Positions 15,778 through 25,291 are shown, counted from the stretch's first letter. The stretch: DNA of 64,000 nt from Candidatus Mediterraneibacter faecavium (GCA_019119995.1 DWVY01000044.1:1-64000); one strand, 5' to 3'. The notes: a model not told the origin generated them from the sequence alone. Made by a program: numbers and translations.

Positions 15778-17364
15778 ATGACATATCAATCACTGGTATA
15801 CGGATTTGCGTTCCTTCCGCTGTATCTGGCTGCCTATCAGCTGGCACCGCGGAAGTGGCGCGGGAGAGTACTGCTCGGATCCAGTTATCTTTTCTTCTGG
15901 TCTTTAAGCGGCAGCCTGATCATATATCTTCTGGGAACTACGGTCTTCGTACACTGTATCGGGATCTGGCTGGAGTGGCTTAAGTCAGAGCAGAAGACGG
16001 CTCTGGCATCCGCACAGAGAAGTGAAAAAAAGAAGATAAAGAGCGCTTATCAGAGCAGATCCAGACATGTGCTTGCCTTCGGCGTACTTATGCTCATCGG
16101 CATACTTGCATATCTGAAATATTATAATTTCTTTGCGGAAAATGTGACGGGGATCTTCGGCAATATACTGCCCTTTACCCTTGAGGAGAAAAAGATCCTT
16201 ATGCCGGTGGGGATCTCCTTCTATACATTGCAGGCGGTCGGCTATATGGCGGATGTGTACTGGGGGAAGATCAGGGCAGAGGAAAATCTGGAAAAGACAG
16301 CCTTATTCCTTGCATTTTTCCCGCAGATCATGGAAGGGCCTATCTGCCGCTGGCAGGATACAGGCGGGACTCTATTTGAGGGAAAACCGCTTGAGCTTAA
16401 TAACCTGACAGACGGTTATATCAGGATATTCTGGGGACTTTTTAAGAAAAAAGTGATCGCGGACAGAATGTCCATCGGCGTGGATGCGATCTTCGGAAAC
16501 TATACGTCATACAGCGGCGCCATGACAGCATTTGCCGCCGTCGCATATACGGTCCAGCTCTATATGGAATTCTCAGGATGTATGGATATCATCATTGGAA
16601 GCGGCCAGCTCTTTGGCGTTAAACTTCCGGAGAACTTCCGGCAGCCGTTCTGCGCACAGAGCGCCGCCGAATTCTGGCGCAGGTGGCACATCACCCTGGG
16701 AACGTGGTTCAAGACATACATTTTCTATCCGGTTTCCATGTCAGGGCCTGTAAAAAAGTGGAACCAGTACGGCAGGAAACATTTTGGAAAATATGTTACC
16801 ATGCTCGGAACGTCTGCGATGGCGCTCTTTCCGGTATGGCTGTGCAACGGTCTGTGGCACGGAGCGCGATGGAGCTATATCTTCTATGGTATGTATTACT
16901 TTACCCTGATCCTTCTGGGAATCGTTGTGGTGCCTCTGCGCGACCGGATCCTCGGGATCTTTCATGTCAGTCCCGGCGCAGGAGGGCTGAAGTACATAAG
17001 GATTGCAAAAACATGGGCGATCATTTTTGTCGGAGAGCTCTTTTTCAGGGCGGACGGACTTCGGGCAGGGCTTCATATGTTCGGCAGTATGTTCCGGGAT
17101 TTCCACATATCAGATCTCTGGAACGGCGGGATCATGAATCTCGGGATGAGCAGGGCGGATCTTCTGGCGATCGCGGCAGGATGCGTTGTTGTGGCTGCTG
17201 TGGGAGCCGTGAAGGAGAGAGGCATTGATATCCGGAAGAGTCTGGCACAGAAGCCGGTCTTTCTCCGGTGGGGGCTCTATTACGCCCTTCTGCTCGCAGT
17301 GGTCGTGATTGCCGCCTACGGGGACGGATATCAGGCCGTGGACATGATCTATGCCGGATTTTAA
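15778..17364 (+). CDS. MBOAT family membrane acyltransferase (DltB/AlgI-like)
   Basis: A 528-residue polytopic protein with about ten hydrophobic segments. MBOAT marks are PQIMEGPICRW, QLYMEFSGCMDI, RQPFCAQSAAEFWRRWHI and the catalytic histidine H361 in NGLWHGARW. DltB-type members move the aminoacyl group from the carrier protein across the membrane for transfer to teichoic acid. AlgI-type members acetylate polysaccharides. The carrier protein and adenylation gene next to it favour a DltB-like role with an aminoacyl donor. Start follows the carrier stop by 3 nt. Confidence 0.9.
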   Translation: MTYQSLVYGFAFLPLYLAAYQLAPRKWRGRVLLGSSYLFFWSLSGSLIIYLLGTTVFVHCIGIWLEWLKSEQKTALASAQRSEKKKIKSAYQSRSRHVLAFGVLMLIGILAYLKYYNFFAENVTGIFGNILPFTLEEKKILMPVGISFYTLQAVGYMADVYWGKIRAEENLEKTALFLAFFPQIMEGPICRWQDTGGTLFEGKPLELNNLTDGYIRIFWGLFKKKVIADRMSIGVDAIFGNYTSYSGAMTAFAAVAYTVQLYMEFSGCMDIIIGSGQLFGVKLPENFRQPFCAQSAAEFWRRWHITLGTWFKTYIFYPVSMSGPVKKWNQYGRKHFGKYVTMLGTSAMALFPVWLCNGLWHGARWSYIFYGMYYFTLILLGIVVVPLRDRILGIFHVSPGAGGLKYIRIAKTWAIIFVGELFFRADGLRAGLHMFGSMFRDFHISDLWNGGIMNLGMSRADLLAIAAGCVVVAAVGAVKERGIDIRKSLAQKPVFLRWGLYYALLLAVVVIAAYGDGYQAVDMIYAGF

Positions 17365-17391
17365 CAGATAAGGATATCAGAGGAGGTTCAT

Positions 17392-18348
17392 TTGAAGAAA
17401 TTAAAAAAAGTAATCCTGTTTTTTGTTTTATTCATAGTACTCTTGTGGGCATGTTCGATCGGGATACAGGCCGTGGTCAGAACTGCGCAGGGGGCGGTAA
17501 GCGGACGGAGCCGTGTATTCGCCTCTGTCAGCGCGGAGAAAAAGAATACGATCGATGTGCTCGTGGCAGGGGACAGCGAGAGTTACACATCTGTCTCCCC
17601 TATGGATCTGTGGGATCAGACCGGGATCGCCGCTTACGACTGCGGACAGCCGGGACAGAGGATACAGGAGACATATTATATGCTTAAGACTGCATTTAAG
17701 ACACAGTCGCCGAAACTGGTGCTCTTTGAGACAAATACCATGTTCCGCGACCCGGGACTTCTGAAAAACGTACAGCTCTCCCTGACAGAGCCGCTGGCAT
17801 ATCATTTTCCCGTGATAAAATACCACAATGCATGGAAGGCGCTGTTCGATGGGTCGGGCGGCTTAAAAACGAGTTATAAAGGCTTTGAGATCCGTAATAA
17901 GATCGTATCCTATGAGGGCGACGAAGAATATATGAAAGAGACGAAGGACAAGACCGCGATCCCGGAAGTCGTGCGCGTCTATATGGAAAAGATAAAGAAG
18001 CTGTGCGAGAAGAACGGAGCGGATCTGCTGCTGGTAAGCGCGCCTTCGCCGAAGAACTATAACTATAAGAAACATAATGCGCTGGAAGAATATGCCCGGG
18101 AGAATAAGCTGCCGTATGTGGATCTGAATATGAAATACCGGGATATCGGGATCGACTGGAAGAGGGACAGTTACGATAAAGGCGATCATCTCAACATAAG
18201 CGGCGCGAGGAAAGTGACGGCATATATCGGAAAATATCTGACGGACAACTACAGCCTGCCCGACCGCAGGGACGAGGACGGCTGGCAGGAATGGAAGGAG
18301 ATGGCAAAGGAGTATTTTGAAGAACTGAATACAAAATTGCAGCAGTGA
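17392..18348 (+). CDS. Membrane-anchored SGNH/GDSL-type protein (DltD-like position)
   Basis: The start is TTG 17392, supported by AGGAGG eight bases upstream. An N-terminal membrane anchor (KVILFFVLFIVLLWACSIGI) leads to an extracellular SGNH domain with GDSES (D61, S62), a second block CGQPGQRIQETYY and the C-terminal acid-His pair in DKGDHLNISGA. It probably finishes transfer of the activated group on the outer face, as proposed for DltD, or removes it. It is the last gene of the operon. Confidence 0.8.
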   Translation: MKKLKKVILFFVLFIVLLWACSIGIQAVVRTAQGAVSGRSRVFASVSAEKKNTIDVLVAGDSESYTSVSPMDLWDQTGIAAYDCGQPGQRIQETYYMLKTAFKTQSPKLVLFETNTMFRDPGLLKNVQLSLTEPLAYHFPVIKYHNAWKALFDGSGGLKTSYKGFEIRNKIVSYEGDEEYMKETKDKTAIPEVVRVYMEKIKKLCEKNGADLLLVSAPSPKNYNYKKHNALEEYARENKLPYVDLNMKYRDIGIDWKRDSYDKGDHLNISGARKVTAYIGKYLTDNYSLPDRRDEDGWQEWKEMAKEYFEELNTKLQQ

Positions 18349-18387
18349 CAGACGAACGGCGGGAACGATATGAATCCGGGATGAACC

Positions 18388-18416
18388 TTGAGTTTGGCTT
18401 GTGTATATGTTATGCT
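18388..18416 (+). promoter_or_regulatory. Candidate promoter of the fic gene
   Basis: TTGAGT 18388-18393, 17-nt spacer, TATGCT 18411-18416, located 57 nt before the fic ATG. Confidence 0.5.
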
Positions 18417-18472
18417 ATAAATACTAAGATGATAAGCAAGATAATAAGCAAGTAGCGCCGGGAGAATAGAGT

Positions 18473-19465
18473 ATGTCAGTTTATCAGCCGCCTTTTCATA
18501 TTACGAATCAGATGCTAATGTATGTCTCCTCTATTTCAGAAAAAATAGGGGAGATCAATGTGATCCAGAATATGGAGGCAAAACCCCATCTGAGAAAGAA
18601 TAACCGGATAAGATCGATCCATTCTTCTCTGAAGATCGAAGCCAATTCCCTGTCGCTTGATCAGGTACGTGATGTGATCGACGGGCACATTGTACTGGGA
18701 AAACAAAAAGAGATCCAGGAAGTGAAAAATGCTTATGCGGCATATGAAAAACTGGATGAGATCGATCCGTACAGTCTAAATGATCTCAAAAAATTCCACG
18801 GGATCATGACAAAGTATACGGTTGAAGAGTCCGGAGACTTCCGCAGAGGGGAAGAGGGGGTTTTTGACGGGGACAAGTGCATTTTCATGGCGCCTCCGGC
18901 ACGGATGGTCCCGGAACTGATGGCAGATCTCTTTGGATGGATGGAACAGGAGAAAAACACGGTCCATCCTCTGATACTGGCTTCTGTTTTTCATTATGAA
19001 TTTGTCTTTATCCATCCTTTTACCGATGGGAACGGACGGATGGCAAGGCTGTGGCACACGGCGATACTTGCGAAATGGAAACCGGTTTTTGCTTTTATCC
19101 CGGTTGAAAGCCAGATTGAAAAATTCCAGGAAGAATACTATCGGGTAATCTCAGAGTGTCACAAATCCGGTGATTCGGATCTATTTATTGAATTCATGCT
19201 GAAACAGATCGATGCTGTTCTGGATGAAATTTCGAGGCAGGCGGCGGAAGACGACGAACGGATGACAGAGTATATGAAAAAGATGCTGTCAGTAATGGAA
19301 TACGGCGTGCCGTATACATCAAAGGCGATCATGGACAAACTGGGGCTGAAGTCAAAAGAGACTTTCAGAAAAAATTATCTGAACCCGGCAATGGAGATGC
19401 ATATGGTGGAAATGACCATACCGGACAAACCGAGGAGCAGAAATCAGAGATATGTTAAAATATAA
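18473..19465 (+). CDS. Fic family protein
   Basis: A 330-residue protein with the full Fic core motif HPFTDGNGRMAR (H181 catalytic). Fic enzymes usually transfer AMP from ATP to a hydroxyl of a target protein. An N-terminal helix carries SSLKIEANS (S52, E56, N58), resembling the inhibitory (S/T)xxxE motif of self-inhibited class II Fic proteins. The C-terminus (~270-330) looks like a winged helix (SKAIMDKLGLKSKETFRKNY). The gene stands alone with its own promoter and no separate antitoxin, consistent with internal inhibition. Target unknown. Confidence 0.9.
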   Translation: MSVYQPPFHITNQMLMYVSSISEKIGEINVIQNMEAKPHLRKNNRIRSIHSSLKIEANSLSLDQVRDVIDGHIVLGKQKEIQEVKNAYAAYEKLDEIDPYSLNDLKKFHGIMTKYTVEESGDFRRGEEGVFDGDKCIFMAPPARMVPELMADLFGWMEQEKNTVHPLILASVFHYEFVFIHPFTDGNGRMARLWHTAILAKWKPVFAFIPVESQIEKFQEEYYRVISECHKSGDSDLFIEFMLKQIDAVLDEISRQAAEDDERMTEYMKKMLSVMEYGVPYTSKAIMDKLGLKSKETFRKNYLNPAMEMHMVEMTIPDKPRSRNQRYVKI

Positions 19466-19555
19466 CAGAGTTGTCCTTTGAAATGCGGACAGTCTGGAAT
19501 TTTGAAATGTAAGCCGGAATAGAATCGGATGACAGGCAGAAAGGGGATATTTATC

Positions 19556-20671
19556 ATGACGATCAAGGAGATCGCGCAGCTCGCCGGAGTGTCCAGCGCC
19601 GCTGTCTCGAGATATTTAAACGGCGGCTATGTCAGTGAAGAGAAGAAAGAACAGATCCGGAAGGTCATCGAGAAGACCGGGTACCAGCCGTCGGCACAGG
19701 CAAGGATCCTGCGCACGAAAAAGGCGTGTCTTGTAGGAGTCGTAGTGCCGAAGATCAATTCGGAATCCATCAGCCGCGTCACGGCCGGGATCGAACAGGT
19801 GCTCTCGAAGAGGGGATACCAGATGCTCCTCGCCAGCACGGACAATGACCCGGAGAAAGAGATCACCTATCTGAAGCTGTTTGAAAATTATCCCGTGGAC
19901 GGCATCATCCTGATCGGAACTGTGATCAGTGCGGAACACAGAAAGTTTCTGAAGAATTCTAAAGTTCCTGTAGTAGTGGTAGGACAGTACACGAAGTATG
20001 CCAACTGCATTTATCACGATGACTACGGAGCAGGCAAAGCTATGGGCAGGCTTGTGGCGTCGGGATTGAAAAAAGAGCAGCCGGCAGCAGACGCGGCAGT
20101 GCAGACCGTTCAGGATGCAAAGACACCGGAGGAGGGCGGATACCGGACAAAAGCCGCCTATATCGGAGTGACAAAGGAAGATAAGGCGGTCGGCGTATCG
20201 AGGGAAGACGGGTTCCGTTCGGGGCTGAAGTCTGAGGGGATCCTTCTGGAGCCGGATTATGTAAAGACCGCAGAATTTACGATGGATTCCGGTTATCATG
20301 CTGCGCTTGAACTGCTGGAAGAGAAGAAAGACATCCGGATCATCTCATGCGCGACGGATACGATCGCGGCCGGCGCCATCGAGGCGATCCTTGCATACAG
20401 CAGGCAGAATGTACCGCGTTCTGCCGCTGATTCGGGGACGAGGATGCAGTATATCCTGAATTATTCGGGAATCCGTGTGACCGGATTCGGAGACAACCAG
20501 TTTTTAAAAGCGGTCACAGGGGGGATCCCCACCGTTCATTTCGGGTATAAGACGAGCGGGATCCGGGGAGCAGAGCTGCTTCTGGACGTGATCGAGAGAG
20601 GGGAGAAGATCCCGATCGAGATGAAACTGGGATTCCGGCTGGAAGAGCCGCAGACAGCGGAGGAAAAGTAA
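19556..20671 (+). CDS. scrR: LacI family repressor of the sucrose operon
   Basis: ATG 19556 with AAAGGGG upstream gives 371 residues; an upstream in-frame ATG at 19529 is less well placed. The N-terminal helix-turn-helix (IKEIAQLAGVSSAAVSRYLN) and hinge are followed by a periplasmic-binding-like sensor domain. The sensor has an unusual insert of about 15-20 residues near 185 (EEGGYRTK region). It directly precedes a sucrose-type PTS gene and a GH32 hydrolase, so it is most likely the ScrR-type repressor binding the palindromes at 20804-20850. The effector is probably sucrose-derived; this is inference from context. Confidence 0.8.
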   Translation: MTIKEIAQLAGVSSAAVSRYLNGGYVSEEKKEQIRKVIEKTGYQPSAQARILRTKKACLVGVVVPKINSESISRVTAGIEQVLSKRGYQMLLASTDNDPEKEITYLKLFENYPVDGIILIGTVISAEHRKFLKNSKVPVVVVGQYTKYANCIYHDDYGAGKAMGRLVASGLKKEQPAADAAVQTVQDAKTPEEGGYRTKAAYIGVTKEDKAVGVSREDGFRSGLKSEGILLEPDYVKTAEFTMDSGYHAALELLEEKKDIRIISCATDTIAAGAIEAILAYSRQNVPRSAADSGTRMQYILNYSGIRVTGFGDNQFLKAVTGGIPTVHFGYKTSGIRGAELLLDVIERGEKIPIEMKLGFRLEEPQTAEEK

Positions 20672-20803
20672 TGTGGCGGCAGATGAAAAACAATACCTGC
20701 GGCAGCAGGTATCTCCTGTATGTGCGACATGGGGTGATAGGATAAGATATCGATTACATATATAAATCATATAAAAGTGCAATGTGCACAAAAAGTAATA
20801 TCA

Positions 20804-20852
20804 AATATCGGTAAAAATGCCTCTTTACAAACGGTATTTTTACCGATATTAT
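20804..20852 (+). promoter_or_regulatory. Sucrose operon promoter with paired operator-like palindromes
   Basis: TTTACA 20824-20829, 17-nt spacer, TATTAT 20847-20852. Two arms at 20804-20821 and 20833-20850 are inverted copies (AATATCGGTAAAAATGCC against GGTATTTTTACCGATATT, one mismatch). Each arm contains a small palindrome of GGTA-4-TACC type. The right arm fills the spacer and -10 box, so repressor binding would block RNA polymerase. LacI-family binding is inferred. Confidence 0.6.
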
Positions 20853-20864
20853 TTATATGAAATA

Positions 20865-20878
20865 TGAAATCGATTACA
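20865..20878 (+). promoter_or_regulatory. CcpA catabolite-response element (cre)
   Basis: TGAAATCGATTACA matches the cre consensus TGWAANCGNTNWCA at every position. It lies just downstream of the promoter and 20 nt before the PTS start, a roadblock position typical of glucose repression. A weaker copy (AGATATCGATTACA) lies near 20742-20755. Confidence 0.65.
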
Positions 20879-20898
20879 CACAAGGAAGGAGAGCTACT

Positions 20899-22818
20899 AT
20901 GGATTACAGAAAGACCGCACAGGAAATCCTTGATAAAGTAGGCGGTGGAAAGAATATCGTATCCGCCGCGCACTGTGCAACAAGACTCCGTCTTGTCATT
21001 GCCGATAACAGCAAGGCTGACAAGGCAGCTATAGAGAATGTGGAGGGCGTAAAGGGAGTATTCGAGGCGTCCGGCCAGCTTCAGATCATTCTTGGAACAG
21101 GGACAGTAAATAAAGTATTTGACGAATTCATCTCCATCGCGGGGATAACGGCCAGCACGAAAGCGGAGGCGAAAGAGGCGGCAGCCAAACAGCAGAACGT
21201 ATTTCTGAGGGCGATCAAGCTTCTGGGCGATATTTTCGTACCGATCATCCCGGCGATCGTGGCGAGCGGTTTTCTCATGGGTATCATGAATTCACTTGAC
21301 TTCATGATCAACAACGGGTTCATCAGCATGGATACGAGCAGTTCCATCTATGTATTTGCAAATCTGTTCAGCAACACGGCATATACATTCCTGCAGATCC
21401 TGATCGCGTTCTCGGCGGCAAAGGCATTCGGAGCCAACCCGTATCTGGGAGCGGTCATCGGCATGATCATGATCAACCCGGCACTGCAGAACGCATATGA
21501 TGTGGCGACCAACGGCGTACAGCAGACGCAGTCGGTATTTTTCGGGCTGTACGACATCGATATGGTAGGTTATCAGGGACACGTTATCCCGGTCGTGATC
21601 GCGGTATGGCTCCTCTCCGTAATCGAGAAGAAACTGCACAAGATCGTTCCGGAAGTTCTGGACTTGTTTGTTACGCCGCTTGTCAGCGTGTTCGTGACAG
21701 GATATCTTACACTGGCAGTCATCGGACCTGTCTTCGTGTGGGCCGAGAATGCGATCCTCGGCGCGATCCAGTGGCTGCTCACACTGCCGCTCGGCATCGG
21801 AAGTCTGATCATGGGAGCGCTGTATGCTCCGACGGTCGTGACAGGTATCCATCAGATGTATACTGCGATCGATATCGGACAGATCGCGCAGTACGGCGTT
21901 ACATACTGGCTGCCTCTCGCAAGTGCGGCAAATGTGGCTCAGGGAGCTGCGGCTCTTGCGGTTGCACTGAAATCAAAAGACAAGAAAGTAAAATCACTGG
22001 CGCTTCCGTCATCCTTAAGTGCATTTATGGGCATCACGGAGCCGGCGATCTTCGGTGTAAACTTAAGATTCTTCAAGCCGTTTATCGCAGGATGTATCGG
22101 CGGCGGATGCGGAGCTCTGTATGCGTCTATCGTTCATCTTGGAGCAAAGGGAACGGGCGTGACAGGCATCTTCGGTATCCTGCTCTGTCTGGACGAGCCG
22201 GTACAGTACTTGATCGAAATGGTCATCGCAGTAGGCGTTGCATTTGCCATCTCATTCTTTCTCTATCGGGATGCAAAGCCGGAGACAGCATCCGGCGTGA
22301 CAGCAGCCGGTGCGACGGCAGCCAGTGCGACAACTGAGCTGGGAGATAATGCAGGATCAGCAGGTGCGGAGCTTCTGAAAAGCCCTGTAAACGGAAAAGT
22401 GATCCCGCTTGCCGAAGTGACGGATGAGACATTCTCATCGGAAATGCTCGGCACAACTGTCGCGGTGGAACCGGAAGACGGCAGGATCGTGGCTCCGTGT
22501 GACGGAGAGGTGCTCAATGTATTTGACACAGGGCATGCGGTATGCCTGACAACCCGGAGCGGCGGTGAGCTTCTGATCCATGTGGGAGTGGATACGGTCA
22601 AGCTGGAAGGAAAAGGATTCACAAAGAAAGTTTCTGACGGAGCGAAGGTGCATGCAGGAGATGTATTGCTCGAGGCTGATCTGGATACGATACGGAATGC
22701 AGGATATCCTGCAACAACCATGGTCATCCTGACGAATCCGGATGATTTCGCAGAAGTGACGAAAGCGGAGCCGGGAGAAGTGAGAACTGGCAAGACGATC
22801 ATGAAACTTAGAAAATAA
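20899..22818 (+). CDS. scrA: Sucrose-type PTS transporter, EIIBCA
   Basis: ATG 20899 with AAGGAGAG upstream gives 639 residues. EIIB is at the N-terminus with phosphorylated Cys26 (AAHCATRLRLV). EIIC (~110-455) has about ten membrane segments, with GITEPAIFGVN near residue 385. A linker of Ala/Thr/Ser follows, then a C-terminal EIIA (~490-639) with His561 in LIHVGVDTV. It imports a sugar with phosphorylation by the PEP system. The GH32 sucrose-6-phosphate hydrolase next door makes sucrose the likely substrate; trehalose or beta-glucoside transporters share this architecture. Confidence 0.9.
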   Translation: MDYRKTAQEILDKVGGGKNIVSAAHCATRLRLVIADNSKADKAAIENVEGVKGVFEASGQLQIILGTGTVNKVFDEFISIAGITASTKAEAKEAAAKQQNVFLRAIKLLGDIFVPIIPAIVASGFLMGIMNSLDFMINNGFISMDTSSSIYVFANLFSNTAYTFLQILIAFSAAKAFGANPYLGAVIGMIMINPALQNAYDVATNGVQQTQSVFFGLYDIDMVGYQGHVIPVVIAVWLLSVIEKKLHKIVPEVLDLFVTPLVSVFVTGYLTLAVIGPVFVWAENAILGAIQWLLTLPLGIGSLIMGALYAPTVVTGIHQMYTAIDIGQIAQYGVTYWLPLASAANVAQGAAALAVALKSKDKKVKSLALPSSLSAFMGITEPAIFGVNLRFFKPFIAGCIGGGCGALYASIVHLGAKGTGVTGIFGILLCLDEPVQYLIEMVIAVGVAFAISFFLYRDAKPETASGVTAAGATAASATTELGDNAGSAGAELLKSPVNGKVIPLAEVTDETFSSEMLGTTVAVEPEDGRIVAPCDGEVLNVFDTGHAVCLTTRSGGELLIHVGVDTVKLEGKGFTKKVSDGAKVHAGDVLLEADLDTIRNAGYPATTMVILTNPDDFAEVTKAEPGEVRTGKTIMKLRK

Positions 22819-22849
22819 TCTAAACTGATCTGAACAGGGAGAAGATTAT

Positions 22850-24280
22850 ATGACTGCATTGACAAAAGATTTGATAAAGCTGACAGCTGAAGCGGAAAAG
22901 AAGGCTGACAGAGATGGAAAGTTCCGCCAGAAACTTCACTTGATGCCTCCGACAGGTTGGCTCAATGACCCCAACGGTCTCTGCCAGTTTAATGGTGTTT
23001 ACCATGCTTTTTTCCAGTACTCGCCTTTTAATGCAGAGGGAGGCGTCAAGATGTGGGGACACTATACGAGCGGCGATATGATCGACTGGGAATATCAGGG
23101 CGTGATGCTTTATCCGGATCAGCCCTTTGACTGCAGCGGCGTATATTCGGGATGCGCATTTATCGAGGACGGAGAAATGTACCTGTACTATACAGGAAAT
23201 GTAAAGCTTGAGGATCGTGATGATTATGACTATGTTAACAGTGGCCGTGAGTCAAATACAGTACTGGTGACCAGTGCGGACGGCATGCATTTCGGTCGTA
23301 AGAAGCTGCTCATGACGAACCGCGATTACCCGGCTGACCTTACCCTTCATGTGCGCGATCCCAAGGTCTGGAAAGAAGGCGGCATCTACTATATGCTTCA
23401 GGGAGCACGTACGAAGGCTGACCGGGGGCAGGCCCTGATCTTCCGGTCAGACGATAAAATAAACTGGACATTTCACAGCCATGTAGAGACAGAAGAAAAA
23501 TTCGGTTATATGTGGGAGTGCCCGGACTACTTTGAAGTGGACGGGAAGAAAATCTTATCCGCATCCGTACAGGGATTAGCAGGGGAAGAATGGAAAGACC
23601 GCAATGTCTACCAGTCAGGCTACTTCACTGTGGATGGCGATATCCTCGGGGAATACAGCCTGTCAGACTACCGCCTCTGGGATTACGGGTTCGACTACTA
23701 CGCGCCCCAGAGCTTTGAGGCAGAGGACGGCAGGCGGGTCCAGATCGGCTGGATGGGAATGCCGGATTGTGAGGAGTATACAAACCGGACAGTGGAGGAC
23801 GGATGGCAGCACTGCTTCACATTTCCAAGAGAAGTCTTCGTAAAGGACGGGATCGTCAGACAGAGACCAATACGTGAATTGGAAGCAAGAAAAAAGTTAT
23901 CCGAAGAAACAAAAAACAGACTGGAAACAAAAAAATATACAACATATGAGGCGTATATCTCAAATATAAAGGACAGCAGATTCAGCGCAGTACTCGCCGA
24001 AGAACTCAGTATAAGATATGAAAATAATGAATTTATAATTGAATTTATAAATAAAAGAAATAATTATGCATCCTGCGGGAGAACGCGCCGATCTGTAGAG
24101 ACAGATCATGTGTCAGATGTCAGGATACTGGCTGATGAGTCGTCTGTGGAAATATTCGTAAATGACGGAGTGTATGTGTTCAGCACGAGATATTATCCCG
24201 GAGAGCCGGGACTCCGTGTGGATGCAGAGGGGGCCAAGATCCGGGTATCGGAATTAATAGTTAATGCGCAGAGTAACTGA
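22850..24280 (+). CDS. scrB: Sucrose-6-phosphate hydrolase (GH32)
   Basis: A 476-residue GH32 enzyme with nucleophile D40 in WLNDPNG, transition-state stabilizer D170 in RDPKVW and acid/base E223 in WECPD. A five-bladed propeller (residues ~28-330) is followed by a C-terminal beta-sandwich. It splits sucrose-6-phosphate from the adjacent PTS into glucose-6-phosphate and fructose. It starts 31 nt after the PTS gene in the same operon. The stretch coding for residues ~345-410 is visibly more AT-rich and Lys/Asn-rich than the rest, though the frame is intact. Length is normal. Confidence 0.93.
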   Translation: MTALTKDLIKLTAEAEKKADRDGKFRQKLHLMPPTGWLNDPNGLCQFNGVYHAFFQYSPFNAEGGVKMWGHYTSGDMIDWEYQGVMLYPDQPFDCSGVYSGCAFIEDGEMYLYYTGNVKLEDRDDYDYVNSGRESNTVLVTSADGMHFGRKKLLMTNRDYPADLTLHVRDPKVWKEGGIYYMLQGARTKADRGQALIFRSDDKINWTFHSHVETEEKFGYMWECPDYFEVDGKKILSASVQGLAGEEWKDRNVYQSGYFTVDGDILGEYSLSDYRLWDYGFDYYAPQSFEAEDGRRVQIGWMGMPDCEEYTNRTVEDGWQHCFTFPREVFVKDGIVRQRPIRELEARKKLSEETKNRLETKKYTTYEAYISNIKDSRFSAVLAEELSIRYENNEFIIEFINKRNNYASCGRTRRSVETDHVSDVRILADESSVEIFVNDGVYVFSTRYYPGEPGLRVDAEGAKIRVSELIVNAQSN

Positions 24281-24310
24281 CAATAGATATAGGCAGATAT
24301 AAGAGCGGAA

Positions 24311-24348
24311 GAGCGGCGGTTTACAGACTACCGCTCTTTCGTTATAAT
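24311..24348 (+). promoter_or_regulatory. Terminator hairpin overlapping the promoter of the Rpn-type gene
   Basis: AGAGCGG and CCGCTCT pair around CGGTTTACAGACTA and are followed by TTTC, a terminator-like hairpin after scrB. The same bases contain TTTACA (24320-24325), 17 nt and TATAAT (24343-24348), a near-consensus promoter for the gene at 24403. Confidence 0.6.
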
Positions 24349-24402
24349 AGTGATACGAAGCCGGCAGAGGGAGCCGGTGCATCGCGGCCGATCGGTTATT
24401 GT

Positions 24403-25278
24403 ATGAAGAAGAAAACAAGAGAAAAAAAGAAACATCCAGACGGCACGCAGGGAACGATACTTTCCCGGGAGGAACGGCTCAGGGAAATACAGGAGTTTAA
24501 CCTGCTAAGCGACGTGTTCCTCTCCGTAACACTGAGAGATATCCCTGCCTGTCAGTACATCCTGAGGATCCTGACAGGGATAGACGACCTGACGGTAAAG
24601 GAAGTGCGGACGCAGTATGTGATCGCCAGGATCCATTCCCATGATGTGCGTCTGGAAGTGCTGGCAGAAGACGGGGCGGGGAAACTCTATCTGATCGAGA
24701 TACAGAGAAGAGACAACGTAGACCATCCCAGAAGACTGAGGTATTACGGCTCACTTGCGGATGCGGAATTTCTGGCGAAAGGGAAGACATATGACGAACT
24801 GCCGGAACGGATCCACTTTTATATCAGCGAGACGGATATCTGGAGGCAGGGGAAAGCCGTATATCCGGTAACAAAGCAGCTTGGGGAAAACGGTCCAGTC
24901 TATGATGACGGAGTACATATCATACATGTAAATGCGGAAGTAAACGACGGCTCACGGGTCGCAAAGCTGATGGAATACTTTAAGACAGCCGACCCGATGG
25001 ATGACAGTGAGGGAGAACTGTCAAAAAGGGTTCACTATCTGAAATGCGAAGAAGGAGGAGTGGATGTTATGTGTGAGATATCAGAAAGAATTGAAAAGCG
25101 CGGGGAAGAACGCGGAGAAAAACGCGGTGAGCAGCGCGGGGAAAAGAAAGGCAGTGAGAAAAAGGCAAAGATGACAGCCCACAACCTTTTTGAGATGGGA
25201 ATGTCGCCGGAGCAGATTTCCCGCGCGGTGGGAGAAGATATCAGTGCGGTGAAAAAGTGGCTCGCAGGGACAAAATAG
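24403..25278 (+). CDS. Rpn/PD-(D/E)XK nuclease family transposase-like protein
   Basis: A 291-residue protein with a basic start (KKKTREKKKHPDGTQG). The PD-(D/E)XK-type core shows NLLSDVFLSVTLRD, VRLEVLAED and LYLIEIQRRD (D/E-xQ variant). The RRLRYYGSLADAEFL and IHFYISETDI segments are typical of Rpn-type proteins. The C-terminus holds repeated RGEKRGEQRG units and a small helix-turn-helix-like tail (EQISRAVGEDISAVKKWL). Rpn proteins are nucleases linked to recombination and phage defence. They are often labelled transposase, but no inverted repeats or target duplication are visible here. Own promoter. Confidence 0.75.
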   Translation: MKKKTREKKKHPDGTQGTILSREERLREIQEFNLLSDVFLSVTLRDIPACQYILRILTGIDDLTVKEVRTQYVIARIHSHDVRLEVLAEDGAGKLYLIEIQRRDNVDHPRRLRYYGSLADAEFLAKGKTYDELPERIHFYISETDIWRQGKAVYPVTKQLGENGPVYDDGVHIIHVNAEVNDGSRVAKLMEYFKTADPMDDSEGELSKRVHYLKCEEGGVDVMCEISERIEKRGEERGEKRGEQRGEKKGSEKKAKMTAHNLFEMGMSPEQISRAVGEDISAVKKWLAGTK

Positions 25279-25291
25279 CCAGAAACTCTCC

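Noticed and set aside
24403-25278. Insertion sequence with an active transposase
   Set aside because: Rpn-type proteins are often labelled transposase, but there are no terminal inverted repeats or target duplications. It has a normal promoter between metabolic genes.
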